Origin: Embleya scabrispora | GTDB taxonomy: Bacteria > Actinomycetota > Actinomycetes > Streptomycetales > Streptomycetaceae | DNA length: 64,000 nucleotides | Assembly: GCF_002024165.1 (NCBI RefSeq) | Contig: NZ_MWQN01000001.1 | Coordinates: 6,882,001-6,946,000 of the forward strand | Reading direction: 5' to 3' | In this document: piece by piece, positions 24,793 through 34,900 of the stretch | Layout: each line of letters opens with the position of its first letter | How positions within the stretch are numbered: position 1 is the stretch's first letter | Position numbers and translations under genes: made by a program | Notes under the pieces: model-generated | What the model was told of the DNA's origin: nothing | Databases searched by the model: none | Seen by the model: the letters and a program-made list of their open reading frames with translations, nothing else

Positions 24793-25245
24793 GTGCACTC
24801 CACACTGTTACGAGCCGTGGCCGCCTCCGGCATGGCGATCGCCCTCGGGGGCTGCACGGCTTCCGCCACCGAAACCGCGTGCACCGCCGATTGGCGCGTG
24901 CCCGTGACCATCGACATCGCCCCCGAAGTGGCCGATCGGGTCACCGACATCTCCATACGGTTGTGCCGGGCCGGATCCTGCCAGGAGCCCCGGGTGACCC
25001 TGTCACCCGCTCGGGACGGCTCCGCCCGGGTCGGGAGGATCCTCGACGCTAGCCTGACGGCGGAGCCGGTGGAGGCCACCGTGCTGGTGAGCACGGCGCC
25101 GGCCCCCGCCACCCGCGTCACACACCTGACGGTGACACCGCAGACGACGCGTCGCGGTACGAACTGCGGAGTCGAGCACCACGCCCGGCTCCGGATCGCC
25201 CTCGATGCCGGGGTCACCCAAGCCTGGGCGGGGGCGACGGCGTAG
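24793..25245 (+). CDS. Small lipoprotein of unknown function
   Basis: A 150-residue protein starting at a GTG with GAGAGG upstream. A short signal ends in the lipobox LGGC. The mature part is beta-strand-like (PVTIDIAPEVADRVTDISIRL) with four further Cys (TAC, RLC, GSC, TNC) that could form disulfides. No family is recognised. Its 3' end overlaps the end of the convergent DUF4328 gene by 32 bp. Confidence 0.7.
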   Translation: MHSTLLRAVAASGMAIALGGCTASATETACTADWRVPVTIDIAPEVADRVTDISIRLCRAGSCQEPRVTLSPARDGSARVGRILDASLTAEPVEATVLVSTAPAPATRVTHLTVTPQTTRRGTNCGVEHHARLRIALDAGVTQAWAGATA

Positions 25246-26170
25246 GCGGTGAGTGTGGGGCGCCGGGGAGGCCGGTGCCTGCCGCCGCCGCGGGTTCGAC
25301 GGCGTACGGGGCGAAGGTCGGCGGGGCCGGTGCGCCGAACGCGGGTCCGGCCCATGTCGCCCATGTCGCTTCGCGTTTGTTCTGCAGCGTCGTGATATGC
25401 GCGATCACGGCGATCACGAGACCGGCGGCGACGATTTGCACGACGAAGATGCCGGCCCTGACCAGGCTCACCGTCCGGGCGCCCTCGGCGTCGGCGACGG
25501 CGTCGACCAGGAGGGAGGAGATCTCGGGGTCGTCATCGGGGCCGAAGTAGCGGACGCCCAGCGCAATCGTCGTCGTGGCGACGAACGTGATCCACCAACC
25601 CCACACCAGGACGAGGCCGGCCCGCGGAATCCTGCCGCCGTGGTGGGCGCGAGGGTCACTGGCCCGCCACACGTCCAGTGTGATCCGCGGCGGAAACCAC
25701 AGGTTGACCACCGGACAGAACCAGCCGCCGATCGCCCAGCCGGAGGACAGTGTTCGCCGCTCCTGCCCCGGATACGTGTCGATGTTGCGCCGCGCGCGAT
25801 AGAACCAGACCAGGAACACCCCCATCAGGGCGAGTTGCGCGAACCCGTAAGGCCGCCAGAACAGGGCGAGGGTGTCGTTGAACTCGTTCGGTTCCCGAAT
25901 AGGGCGGCGTCCGTGCGCGATGTCGTCCCACAATCCCGCCCGGTAGATCAGGGTGACGACCGCGAACGCCGATACCAGCGCCGAGATTCCCAACATGACG
26001 TAGAGCGTGACGGCGAGCCCGCGCAACGAGCGAGGCCGCGGCGGATGACAGGCGTACGCGGCGGCGAACGGATGTGGTGGACCCGGGGAAAAGCCCGAGA
26101 ACGCCTGCCCACCGCACGCCCCACAAGGTCCGGGAACGACGGGTCGTCCAGCACAGAACGGGCACAGCAC
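25214..26170 (-). CDS. DUF4328 membrane protein with N-terminal zinc ribbon
   Basis: A 318-residue protein. The first ~20 residues carry CPFC and CGAC, a small zinc ribbon. Six hydrophobic helices follow, with the DUF4328 pattern: WFYRARRNIDTY, GWAIGGWFCPVVNLWFP and a VWRASDP element. The C-terminus is a Pro/Ala-rich tail. DUF4328 proteins are common in actinobacteria and have no known function. It is convergent with the lipoprotein gene upstream in coordinate, with a short 3' overlap. Confidence 0.82.
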   Translation of the reverse strand: MLCPFCAGRPVVPGPCGACGGQAFSGFSPGPPHPFAAAYACHPPRPRSLRGLAVTLYVMLGISALVSAFAVVTLIYRAGLWDDIAHGRRPIREPNEFNDTLALFWRPYGFAQLALMGVFLVWFYRARRNIDTYPGQERRTLSSGWAIGGWFCPVVNLWFPPRITLDVWRASDPRAHHGGRIPRAGLVLVWGWWITFVATTTIALGVRYFGPDDDPEISSLLVDAVADAEGARTVSLVRAGIFVVQIVAAGLVIAVIAHITTLQNKREATWATWAGPAFGAPAPPTFAPYAVEPAAAAGTGLPGAPHSPPTPSPPPRLG

Positions 26171-26709
26171 GAATCAAGGTCTCCTGTCGACGAGTCCGGA
26201 CCGTCCGCATGGTGTCCCGGCGCCGATCCGCGTCGGCCGCACGGGTTCGGCGGGGTGTCCGAGGCATCATCCCGTGATGATCGATCCGCGTCACGAGGTT
26301 TGGCCGCGCCGTCGATGTGAGCCGCATCTCGATCACGCGGCCCGCGACATCACGAACCACCGCGTCCGGTCGAACTGTTGCCCATCGGGGTCCATTCCGG
26401 GTCGAAGGCAGGCATCGCGTCGAAGTTCCTGTGATATGGGAGGTTCCCGTGGCGTGGGTATTGTCCTGAAACTCTTCTGGTGACGGTGATCCGGATCCGC
26501 TTACGGTGCCAGAGGCCGTCAACGAACCCGAGGGAGGCAAGCTCCGTATGACCGGCATCTGCCGGTGGGTGAGGGAAATGCGGCTCGGTCGGGCCCGGTT
26601 CGCGCCGGACGGGCAGGACCACATCGTGTAACCCGGACAACGCCCACGGTGTGCCCTCGGTCGCCGCGACGGCCCGTACCGAGAACCGAACCACCACCAA
26701 GAGGCGGAA
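26171..26709. other. 539-bp interval without a supported gene
   Basis: Open frames here read as shadows with no RBS. One small hairpin (ATCATC-CCGT-GATGAT, about 26267-26282) is visible. The promoters of the DUF4328 and lectin genes, which point away from each other, must lie within it. Nothing else is recognised. Confidence 0.4.
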
Positions 26710-27228
26710 ATGAGCAAAGCCAGCAAGTTCGTCACCACGGCAGCGGTTTGCGCGACCTCCTGCGCGGCCCTGGTGCTCTCCGGCGCGACGGCCTCGGCGG
26801 TCGGATCGAACCCGAACAGCGGGGCCACCCCGCTCGCCGCAACCGGTCCGATCGTGCACTGGGTCAGCGGGAAGTGCATGGACGTCGCCGGTGCCGGCGA
26901 CGCCAACGGCACCCCCGTACGGCTCGACGCCTGCAGCCCCGGCTCCGCGGCACAACAGTGGACCATCGCCAACGGCACCATCGTCGCCAAGGCCAAGTGT
27001 CTCGACGGCGGCAATCTGGGCGTGAGGACCGAACTCACCATCCGGGACTGCACCGGCGGTGCCAATCAGGAGTGGCGTCGCCTGAACTTCGACCGTCTGT
27101 ACAACCCGGCCTCGAGCCTTTGCATCAACGTTCCCAACGGCAACGCGACCAACGGCATCCGACTCGACCTCGAACCCTGCGCACGCACGGGCAACATGGT
27201 CTGGACCGTGCCCGCCGGTAGCTTCTGA
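26710..27228 (+). CDS. Secreted ricin-type beta-trefoil lectin
   Basis: A 172-residue protein. The signal peptide (about residues 1-31) ends at ATASAVG. The mature domain shows beta-trefoil repeats with the QxW elements QQWTI and QEWRR and a degenerate third (NMVWTV), each preceded by a KCLDV/LCINV-like strand (GKCMDVAGAGDANGT, AKCLDGGN, LCINVPNGN). Such domains bind galactose-type sugars and usually accompany glycosidases; here the lectin stands alone. AAGAGG precedes the ATG. Confidence 0.87.
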   Translation: MSKASKFVTTAAVCATSCAALVLSGATASAVGSNPNSGATPLAATGPIVHWVSGKCMDVAGAGDANGTPVRLDACSPGSAAQQWTIANGTIVAKAKCLDGGNLGVRTELTIRDCTGGANQEWRRLNFDRLYNPASSLCINVPNGNATNGIRLDLEPCARTGNMVWTVPAGSF

Positions 27229-27251
27229 GCCCAGGGCCTGTGAAAAGTTCG

Positions 27252-27281
27252 GCTCCGTTTCACAACGTGTCGTAACGGAGC
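27252..27281. terminator. Hairpin after the lectin gene
   Basis: An 8-bp perfect stem (GCTCCGTT at 27252-27259 with 27274-27281) and 14-nt loop lie 23 bp after the lectin stop. A separate 14-bp palindrome, CGCCGTTAACGGCG, occurs at 27407-27420 in the otherwise empty stretch that follows. Confidence 0.45.
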
Positions 27282-27488
27282 ATGGTTTCGGTCAGGCGTG
27301 ATCCGCTGTCGGATATGCCTGGGCCCGGCCCCGCCACACATTCGCGGCACGAGACGTCCGGCTCCCATGCGGACACCTTCTGCCCCGGCAGCCGTGGCGG
27401 GGCCGGCGCCGTTAACGGCGAGTACAGGCCTCCATCCCGGTCGGGCCGAGACGGGTTGCCGTGCCGGGCGCGGGCTTCGAGAACGGGC

Positions 27489-27890
27489 CTACTCACGCAC
27501 GGCGTGGCGACGGCGTTCGCGGAATTCCCTGCCCTTGCGGGAACTCCACGCCAGGACACCGATGCGGGCCGGCAGGAGCACGCCGCAGAGCGGGAAGACG
27601 AGCGCCGGGAACAGCCAGACGTCCGTGCCGCTCTCGCCCATCGCGATGCGGACGATCACCGTCACCACATAGGCGGCGACTCCGGTGCCGATCCACCACT
27701 TCCACGCGCTCTTGCTGGCCCCCTCGGTGGGGCCGTGGGGGTCCTCGCCCCTCCGAGTGCTGACCGGCTGCCCCTTCGCCTTGCGCCACAGGGCCCGGAC
27801 CAGGAAGGCGCCACCGAAAACGGCCAGGATCGTGGCCAGCAGCCCCCACTCCGCAGGCGAATCCGGCACCCCTCGGGCGTACTCGTTCAC
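27489..27890 (-). CDS. Small two-helix membrane protein
   Basis: A 133-residue protein with two hydrophobic segments (LLATILAVFGGAFLVRALW near residue 18 and WWIGTGVAAYVVTVIVRIAM near 67) plus a third weaker one before an Arg-rich C-terminus. The GTG at 27890 was chosen because GGAGGTGGG precedes it; the frame extends 15 codons further without an RBS. No family is recognised and the neighbours give no role. Confidence 0.65.
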   Translation of the reverse strand: MNEYARGVPDSPAEWGLLATILAVFGGAFLVRALWRKAKGQPVSTRRGEDPHGPTEGASKSAWKWWIGTGVAAYVVTVIVRIAMGESGTDVWLFPALVFPLCGVLLPARIGVLAWSSRKGREFRERRRHAVRE

Positions 27891-28019
27891 GTCCCACCTC
27901 CGCCACCGATCCCCGTGCTGTAGTCGGAGGCACATCTGCCCGGAGTGGGAAACCCCATGCTCCGATGCCGAGTTCCGATCACCCGAGCCACCGGTCCCCC
28001 TCCCGTGCTCCGCACGAAC

Positions 28020-28931
28020 TCAGCGGCCGGTCACCAGGACGATCTGGTCCCCTCCGACCTCGGTGGTTGCCGCGTGCGCCAGCAGGCCGGCGAGCCCGGC
28101 CGAGCCCGCCGCGGTGGGATGTACTCCGTGGCGGGCCAGCACCGCCTGGGCGGCGAGCAGTGCGGCGTCGTCGGCGGCATGGACCGCGCCGCCCGAGGCG
28201 GATATCGCGGCCAGGGCCTCGGGGCCGTGTAGGGCGTGCCGGTTGACCAGTGGCTCGTTGTGCTCCGTCGTGACCACCTCGTGGCTCGACAGCGTGCGAT
28301 ACGCGCCCGGCCAGCTCGTCACGATCGGGTTGTTGCCGGGGGAGCCGACGGCGTGCAGGGCCACCGGCCAGGCCAGGAGGCGGGCTTGGCGGTGGGCGGC
28401 GACGATCGTCGTACCGTTGCCGACCGGGATCCAGACAGCGGCCGCGGCGCCGCCCAGTTCACGGTGCAGCACGCGGACCACATGTCCGTGTCCCGCCAGG
28501 ATCGCGTCCGTGCAGGGCCCGTCGACGTTGCCGTCCAGCGCCCCCAACTCGACGGCCAGGCGGTGGGATTCGTCCACGGCGTCCTCATAACCGCCGTGGA
28601 CGAAACGGACGTCGGCCCCGGCGGTCGCGACGGCGGCCCCGCCGTCGCCCCATTCCGCGGGCAGCACCACGGTGGACCGCAGGCCCGCCGCCGCGCACGC
28701 CGTTGCCATCGCCCGCCCGTAGCTGCCGCACGAGCCCACGACGACCCGGTCGTGCCCTTCGGCGACGGCGCGCGCCACGACCGCGCGCGCGGCGGGCTCC
28801 TTGTGACTGCCGGAGGCGTAACGGGACTCGTCCTTGACGAAGACACGAACACCCGGCAGGAGGCCGTCCGCGACGATCAGGGGGGTCAGGTACGGATCGG
28901 TGGGCGGCGCGACGGAGATCGGAGGCAACAA
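28020..28931 (-). CDS. PLP-dependent enzyme of the threonine synthase/serine dehydratase fold
   Basis: A 303-residue fold-type II PLP protein. The Schiff-base Lys lies in YASGSHKEPAA, as in threonine synthase (GSHKDR). The substrate loop reads GSCGSYGRAMA and the phosphate-binding turn PVGNGTT. It is shorter than threonine synthase and the catalytic loop is divergent, so its reaction (beta/gamma-elimination or replacement) is open. It lies 13 bp downstream of the NRPS gene on the same strand and may make a non-proteinogenic precursor such as a diamino acid for it. The start is a TTG with AAGGGA upstream. Confidence 0.72.
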   Translation of the reverse strand: MLPPISVAPPTDPYLTPLIVADGLLPGVRVFVKDESRYASGSHKEPAARAVVARAVAEGHDRVVVGSCGSYGRAMATACAAAGLRSTVVLPAEWGDGGAAVATAGADVRFVHGGYEDAVDESHRLAVELGALDGNVDGPCTDAILAGHGHVVRVLHRELGGAAAAVWIPVGNGTTIVAAHRQARLLAWPVALHAVGSPGNNPIVTSWPGAYRTLSSHEVVTTEHNEPLVNRHALHGPEALAAISASGGAVHAADDAALLAAQAVLARHGVHPTAAGSAGLAGLLAHAATTEVGGDQIVLVTGR

Positions 28932-28944
28932 GGAGGTGTTCCCT

Positions 28945-31900
28945 TCACCGGGTGCGGGCGGAGAGCAGTTCGTCGGCTTCGCGCTGCAGGTCGTCGCGCG
29001 TGCCGATCTCGGCGGGCGGTATCGCGTCGGGCAGTTCGTCCTCGATCAGTCGCAGCCGGTCGTCGAACCAGCCCCGGACGGACCAGGCCAGTTGCAGCAC
29101 TCCGCTCAGGACGATCAGCAGGGCCAGGCCCCGTCCCGGACCCTCGGATTCCAGGAGCGGCTGGACGAAGCGCTCGGCCAGGGGCCCGACCACGAGGTAA
29201 CCCAGTGGCATCGTCAACATCATCAGGGTGATGAACAGGGACAGCACCCGGCCCTGCAGTTCGAACCCGACCTTGCTCTGCACGATCGCGATCCAATGAC
29301 CCTCGGCCAGGGATTCACCGAACCCCACGAGGAACATCCCGGCCACGATCAGCGCCGGAACGGTGGAGATCCCGACCAGGATCATCGCGAAACTGCCGAT
29401 GCCCATCGCGATGAGCATCCCGTGACTGCGCCGGGCGGTACCGCCCCACAGACCCATCAGGACACTGCCGACGATCCCGCCGACGCCGCCGGCACCCAGC
29501 GCCAGACCCAACACCGAATCCGACTGCTCCGCCAGCAACATCGGCGTGATGACGGCGAAGCCCAGGGTGTAGAAGACGTGGTCGACGACGAAGAACCGAA
29601 GCGCCGCGCGCAGGCCGGGCCGGCGGGTGATGTAGCGCCAGCCGTTGCGGATCTCCGCGCCGAAGGTCTCCTCGCGTACCCGGAACATCAGGTTCGGGAA
29701 GCGCACGAGAAGCAGCGTGAGTGCCCCGATCGCGAAGGTGCCCGTGTCGACGAGGAGCACGCCGTCGATGCCGATCGGGTCGATCAGCGCGGCACCGAGC
29801 ATGGGGGAGAACACCAGCCCCACGCCGACCCCGAGTTGCCCGATCCCGGCGGCGTGGCCGAGATAGCGCTTGGGTACGAGCTGCGCGACCGCCGCGAGGT
29901 AGGCCGGCCGCTGGAACGCTCCGGCCACCGACGTCACCGACACGACCAGGTAGACGTGCCACAGGTGCAGGCCGTCACTGTGCATGAGGACGACCAGGGC
30001 CGCCATCGAGAGCCCGGCCGCGGTGTCGCTCGCCAACATCACCCTGCGGCGGTCCCACCGGTCGGCGACGGCCCCGGCGACCGGCCCCACGAGGATGCCG
30101 GGGAGCAGTCCGATCGCGCTCACCACCGCGAAGGAGGTGAGCGAGCCGGTCCGGTCCAGCACCCAGATGCTCAGTACCAGTGTGCTCAGCCCGCTGCCCA
30201 TCATCGACAGGAGCTGGCCCAACGCGACCAGCGCGAACTTGCGCAGATCGGGCGCCGTCCCCGCCGCCGGGCCCCGGGCCCCGGCGGGGAAGCGCACGAT
30301 CGGCGAAGCCGGCGCCCGCACGGTCGACGCGGCGTTCGGCGAAACCGTCGCCCGCGACGCGCCGGAGACGACCCCCACCAAAGCCTCCGCCAGCGGCCCC
30401 GCATGGCTCTTGAGGAAGAAGTGCCCCGCCCGCGGCAACACGGCAAGGCCCAGGTCGCCCTCGGTGAAGTGCCGCCACTCCTGGTGGCGTTCCTGATAAT
30501 GCTCGGTGACCCGGTCCCGGGCGCCGACGACCGTCAGCACCGGCGCCCGCAGCGGACGGTACGGCCGCCGGTACGCCGCCGTGAAGTACTCCTCGGCGTC
30601 GCGCGCGTCGTGCCGGACGTTGCGCAGTACGAAGGCCTCCTGCTCCTCGTCGTCCAGATCGGTGAAGCCGCCGCGCGCGCGGAGGTAGGCCAGATACTCA
30701 CGGTCGGAGGTGAAACGGTCCACCGGCACATGCCGGTAGATCCAGTCGAAGAACCGTCCGGGCAGCCGGGCGGTCGGGAATCCCGCCCCGAGCGCGACCC
30801 CGGCCAGCGATACCCCCGCCGCCTCGGCGCGCCGGGCCACCTCCACCGTGAGTGCGACGCCGAGGCAGTGCCCGTACAGGAGGACCGGGCCCTCGATCAT
30901 GCGCATCTCGTCGACGATGCGGTCCGAGACGACGGCGATCGGCTCCAATTCCTCGTCCGGCCTGGATCGGTCGTGGCCCGGCAACTCCACCGCCCGCAAC
31001 GCCCAGTTCGCCGGGAGCGCGTCGGCGAGCGGCTGATAGGCGACGGCGCTGCCCCCGGAGTAGGGCACCGCCACGACGGTGTGCCCGCCGGTCGCCGGGT
31101 CGGCGTCCGTCGCGGTGAGCCGCTGCAGCAACCACTGTTCGGCGGGCCCGTCCGCCGACCGCGCGTCGAGATGCGCGGCCAGTCGACGGATGGTCGCGTA
31201 CCGGTAGAACTCGACCAGGCTGGGCGCCGGTTCGACGCGCCGAACGACCCTGAGCGCCGAGAACGAGTCGCCGCCGAGGTCGAAGAAGCCGTCGTCGATG
31301 CCGGGTTCGGGAACCCCGAGAACCTCCGCCCAGATCGCCGCGATCCGCTTCTCGGTATCGGTCCGAGCCGGCGTCCCGGCGGATTCGGGACCCGTCCCGG
31401 CCGGTGCGGGCAGTGCGCGCCGGTCCAGTTTTCCGTTCGGCGTCGACGGCAGCGCGGGCAGTGTGACGATACGGGTGGGGACCATGTGCGCCGGCAGACG
31501 CGCGGCGAGCATCTCGCGGAAGGCGGCCTCGTCGGCCTCCGCCCCATCACGGGTCACCACGTAGCCGACGAGCCGGCTGGTGCCGCCGGGCGGCCCGTGT
31601 ACGGCCACCGCGCATGCCGCCACCTGCGCCGGCGCACCGAGTCGGGCCTCGATCTCGCCGAGTTCGATCCGGTACCCGTTGATCTTGACCTGGTCGTCGA
31701 GCCTGCCGAGGAAGTCGACCGTGCCGTCGCGGTGGAAACGCGCCGAGTCGCCGGTGCGGTACATCCGGGCGCCGGGCGCGGTAACGAACGGATCGCACAC
31801 GAACCGCTCGGCGGTCAGCTCGGGCCGGTCGTGATAGCCGGGTACGACGCCGAGCCCGCCCAGGTACAGTTCGCCGACCACGCCCGCGGGGACCGGCCGG

Positions 31901-34900
31901 CGGTGCGCGTCGAGGACGTAGACCCGGTTGTTCGGGAAGGGCCGCCCGATCGGCAACGGCGCGTCGTCGGCGAGGTGTTCGACCGAACCCTCGAACAGCA
32001 CGTTGTCGACGGTGGCCTCGGTGACACCGTACGAGTTGACGACACGGTTGCCCGGACCGACGAGGCGTTTCGCCAGCGCGTACTCCTTGACGTGCCACTT
32101 CTCGCCGCCGCCGATCAGCAGCCGGACGAACGACAGGTCCGCCCCGCTGCGCTCGGTGTGGTCGAGGAGGGCGCGCAGCACCGCGGGCACCAGTTCGGTG
32201 CAGGCTACGTGCTCGGTCTTCATCAGCGCGTGGAGATCGGCCGGGTCCAGCAGCGTCTCGCGCGGGGCGACCACCAGCCGGCCGCCGCTGAGCTGCGCCC
32301 GGAGCGTTTCGCCCACGAACATGTCGAAGGAGAAGCTGGCCGCCTGAAGGTAGGTCCACTCCGGCCGCAGCCGGTACGCCTGCCGCCACATGCCGGCCGC
32401 GTGCACGAGGTTGCCGTGCGTGACCACGACTCCCTTGGGCCTGCCGGTGGATCCCGAGGTGTAGATGACATACGCGGGATCGTCGGCCGAGTTGCACAGG
32501 GGCGGATCGCGGTCGTCCTCGGAAAGTCCTTCGAGCGGCCCTTCGAGCGGTCCTTCGGCGAGGTAGTCCCGGTTGATCACCACCGTCGCGCCGCTGTCCG
32601 CCAGCATGTATTCCAGCCGGTCGCTCGGGTAGGCCGGATCCAGCGGCACATAGGCGCCGCCCGACTTGAGCACCGCCCACATCGCGGTGAAGAGCTCGAC
32701 GCCGCGATCCAGGTCGATCGCCACCCGGTGGCCCGGCCGAACCCCCTCCCGGCGCAGTCTGCGGGCGAGCCGGTTGGCCCGGCGGTTCAACTCCCCGTAT
32801 CCCAGGGTGACGTCGCCGACGGTCAGCGCGGGCGCGTCGGGCGTGGCCGCGGCGTGGCGTTCGAACAGCTGGTGTACGGCGACGGCATCCGGTATCGGGG
32901 CGACGACGTCGTTCCAGTCCTCCACGATGCGGCGATGCTCGCGGTCGGTGAGCATCGGCAGCCGGGTGACCGGCGTGCTCGCCCCGCCGATCGCCGCGTC
33001 GAGCAGCGTCAGAAGGTGGTCGACGAACGCCTCGACGCGTGCCCCGTCGAAGAGTTCGGCGGCATAGTCCGCGTTCAACACCGCGCCGTCGGCGGGGAAG
33101 TCGAGCCCGATCGCGAGGTCGACCATGGTCGCGGCCGGCGCCGACTCACCGGCGTAGCACAGGAGTCGGTCGTCCGCCGTCGGGGTGTTGTGCACGGTCA
33201 GCATCACCGGGCTCAGCCGTTTGGCCCCGCCGGGCCGCGCCAGCGCGTCCACCAGATCCGGCAGCGCGAGCCGCCCGTGGTCGAGGTCGCTCAACACCGC
33301 GTCCCGCACCCGCGCGACGAGCTGTGCGAACGACGGATCGCCGGACACATCGCCGCGCAGTGGCAGCACGTTCAACGCGGGCCCGATCAACGAGGCCGAC
33401 TCGGCGCTCGACCGCCCGGCGACCGGTGCGAGCACCGTGACGTCCGTCCGCCCGGTGTACCGCCGCAGGACGACCTGGAGCCCGGCCAGGAGCACCATGA
33501 ACAGGCTCGCCCGCTGTTCGCCGGCATAGGAACGCAGCCGGTCCAGGAGATCGGGGCCGAGGGGACGGCTGATGCGGCCGGCGGCGTACGAGGGCGCGGC
33601 CGGGCGAGGCCGGTCGGTGGGCAGTTCCGCATCGAGATCGGCGCCGTCGAACCGCTCCCGCCAGTACGAGACCAGCGCCGCGTCGGCCTTCGCGTCGGCG
33701 CTGCGGGCGGCGAGATCGGGCACGGGGACGGCCGGGGGCAGCCCGGCGCCGGTGATCGGATCCGCACCGTCGCGCACGGCCCGGTACAGGGCGGCGAGTT
33801 CCCGCCCCAGCACACCCGCCGACCAACCGTCGAAAGCGAGGTGATGCACGATCAGCACCAGCGCGTCGCCGTTCAGGAAGGCGTGTGCGATCGGGCCGTG
33901 CCGAACGTCGATGCCCGCGCGATCCGGCTCGCCCAGCGTCAGCGGGATCCGCGCCGCGGGTTCGACGACCATGCTCGGCTCGACGCCGTCATCGGGAAAG
34001 CGCGCCCGCAACAGCGGGTGCCTGCGCGAGAGTTCCGCGAGGGCCGTGGTCAATGCCGCGACATCCACCGGCTCTGTCCAGCGGTAGCGGATTCCCAGCG
34101 TGTACACGGGCAGATCGGCACACAGCTGCTCGGCGATCCAATAGTCGCGCTGCATCGGACTCAGCCGGTGCGGAACCCCCTCGGCCAGTGTGGCGACGGG
34201 GGGCCGGGCCACCGCGCCCTTCCCACCGCCGATCAGCCCCGCCAGCGCGGCGACGGTCGGATCCGCGTACCAGCGGGTGAGCGTCAGCTCCGCGCCGTGC
34301 CGCAACCGCAGGGCGGCGATGAGCCGTACGGCGTCCAGGGAATCGCCGCCGAGGGTAAGGAAATCGTCGGCCGCGCCCGTCACGGGGACGCCGAGAATCT
34401 CCTCCATCAGCGCGCCCGCGCCGCGCTCCGCCGCCGAGCCGGCGACGTCCGGAGCGTCCTGCCGCGGCGACGGCACCGTCGCCGCGAGCGCCGCCTTGTC
34501 GATCTTCCCCTGCGGGTTCAGCGGAAACCGCCGGTGTCCGACCAGCGCGGCGGGCACGAGGTGTGCGGGCACCAGTGCGGCGAGCGCGGCCCGAACCCTC
34601 GCCAGGTCGGTCGTGGCCTCGGTGACGACGTGCCCGATCAGCTTGGCGCGGCCGGTGTGCTCGTCGACCAGGACCACGGCGTCGGTGATGCCGTCGAGCG
34701 TGCGCAGCGTCGCCTCGACCTCCGCCGGTTCGACCCGGTGGCCCCGGATCTTCACCTGGTCGTCGAGCCGCCCCAGGAACTCCAACTGCCCGTCGGCGGA
34801 ACGGCGTACGCGGTCGCCGGTGCGATACTCGCGGCCCCGCCCCGGCGTCGTCACGAACCGCTCGGCGGTCAGCTCGGGACGGTTCAGATAGCCGTCGACC

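Noticed and set aside
27320-27420. Inverted repeat pair (CCCCGCCAC / GTGGCGGGG) and a TTAA-centred palindrome as possible IS remnant
   Set aside because: No transposase fragment, no target-site duplication; arms are too short and GC-rich to be convincing.
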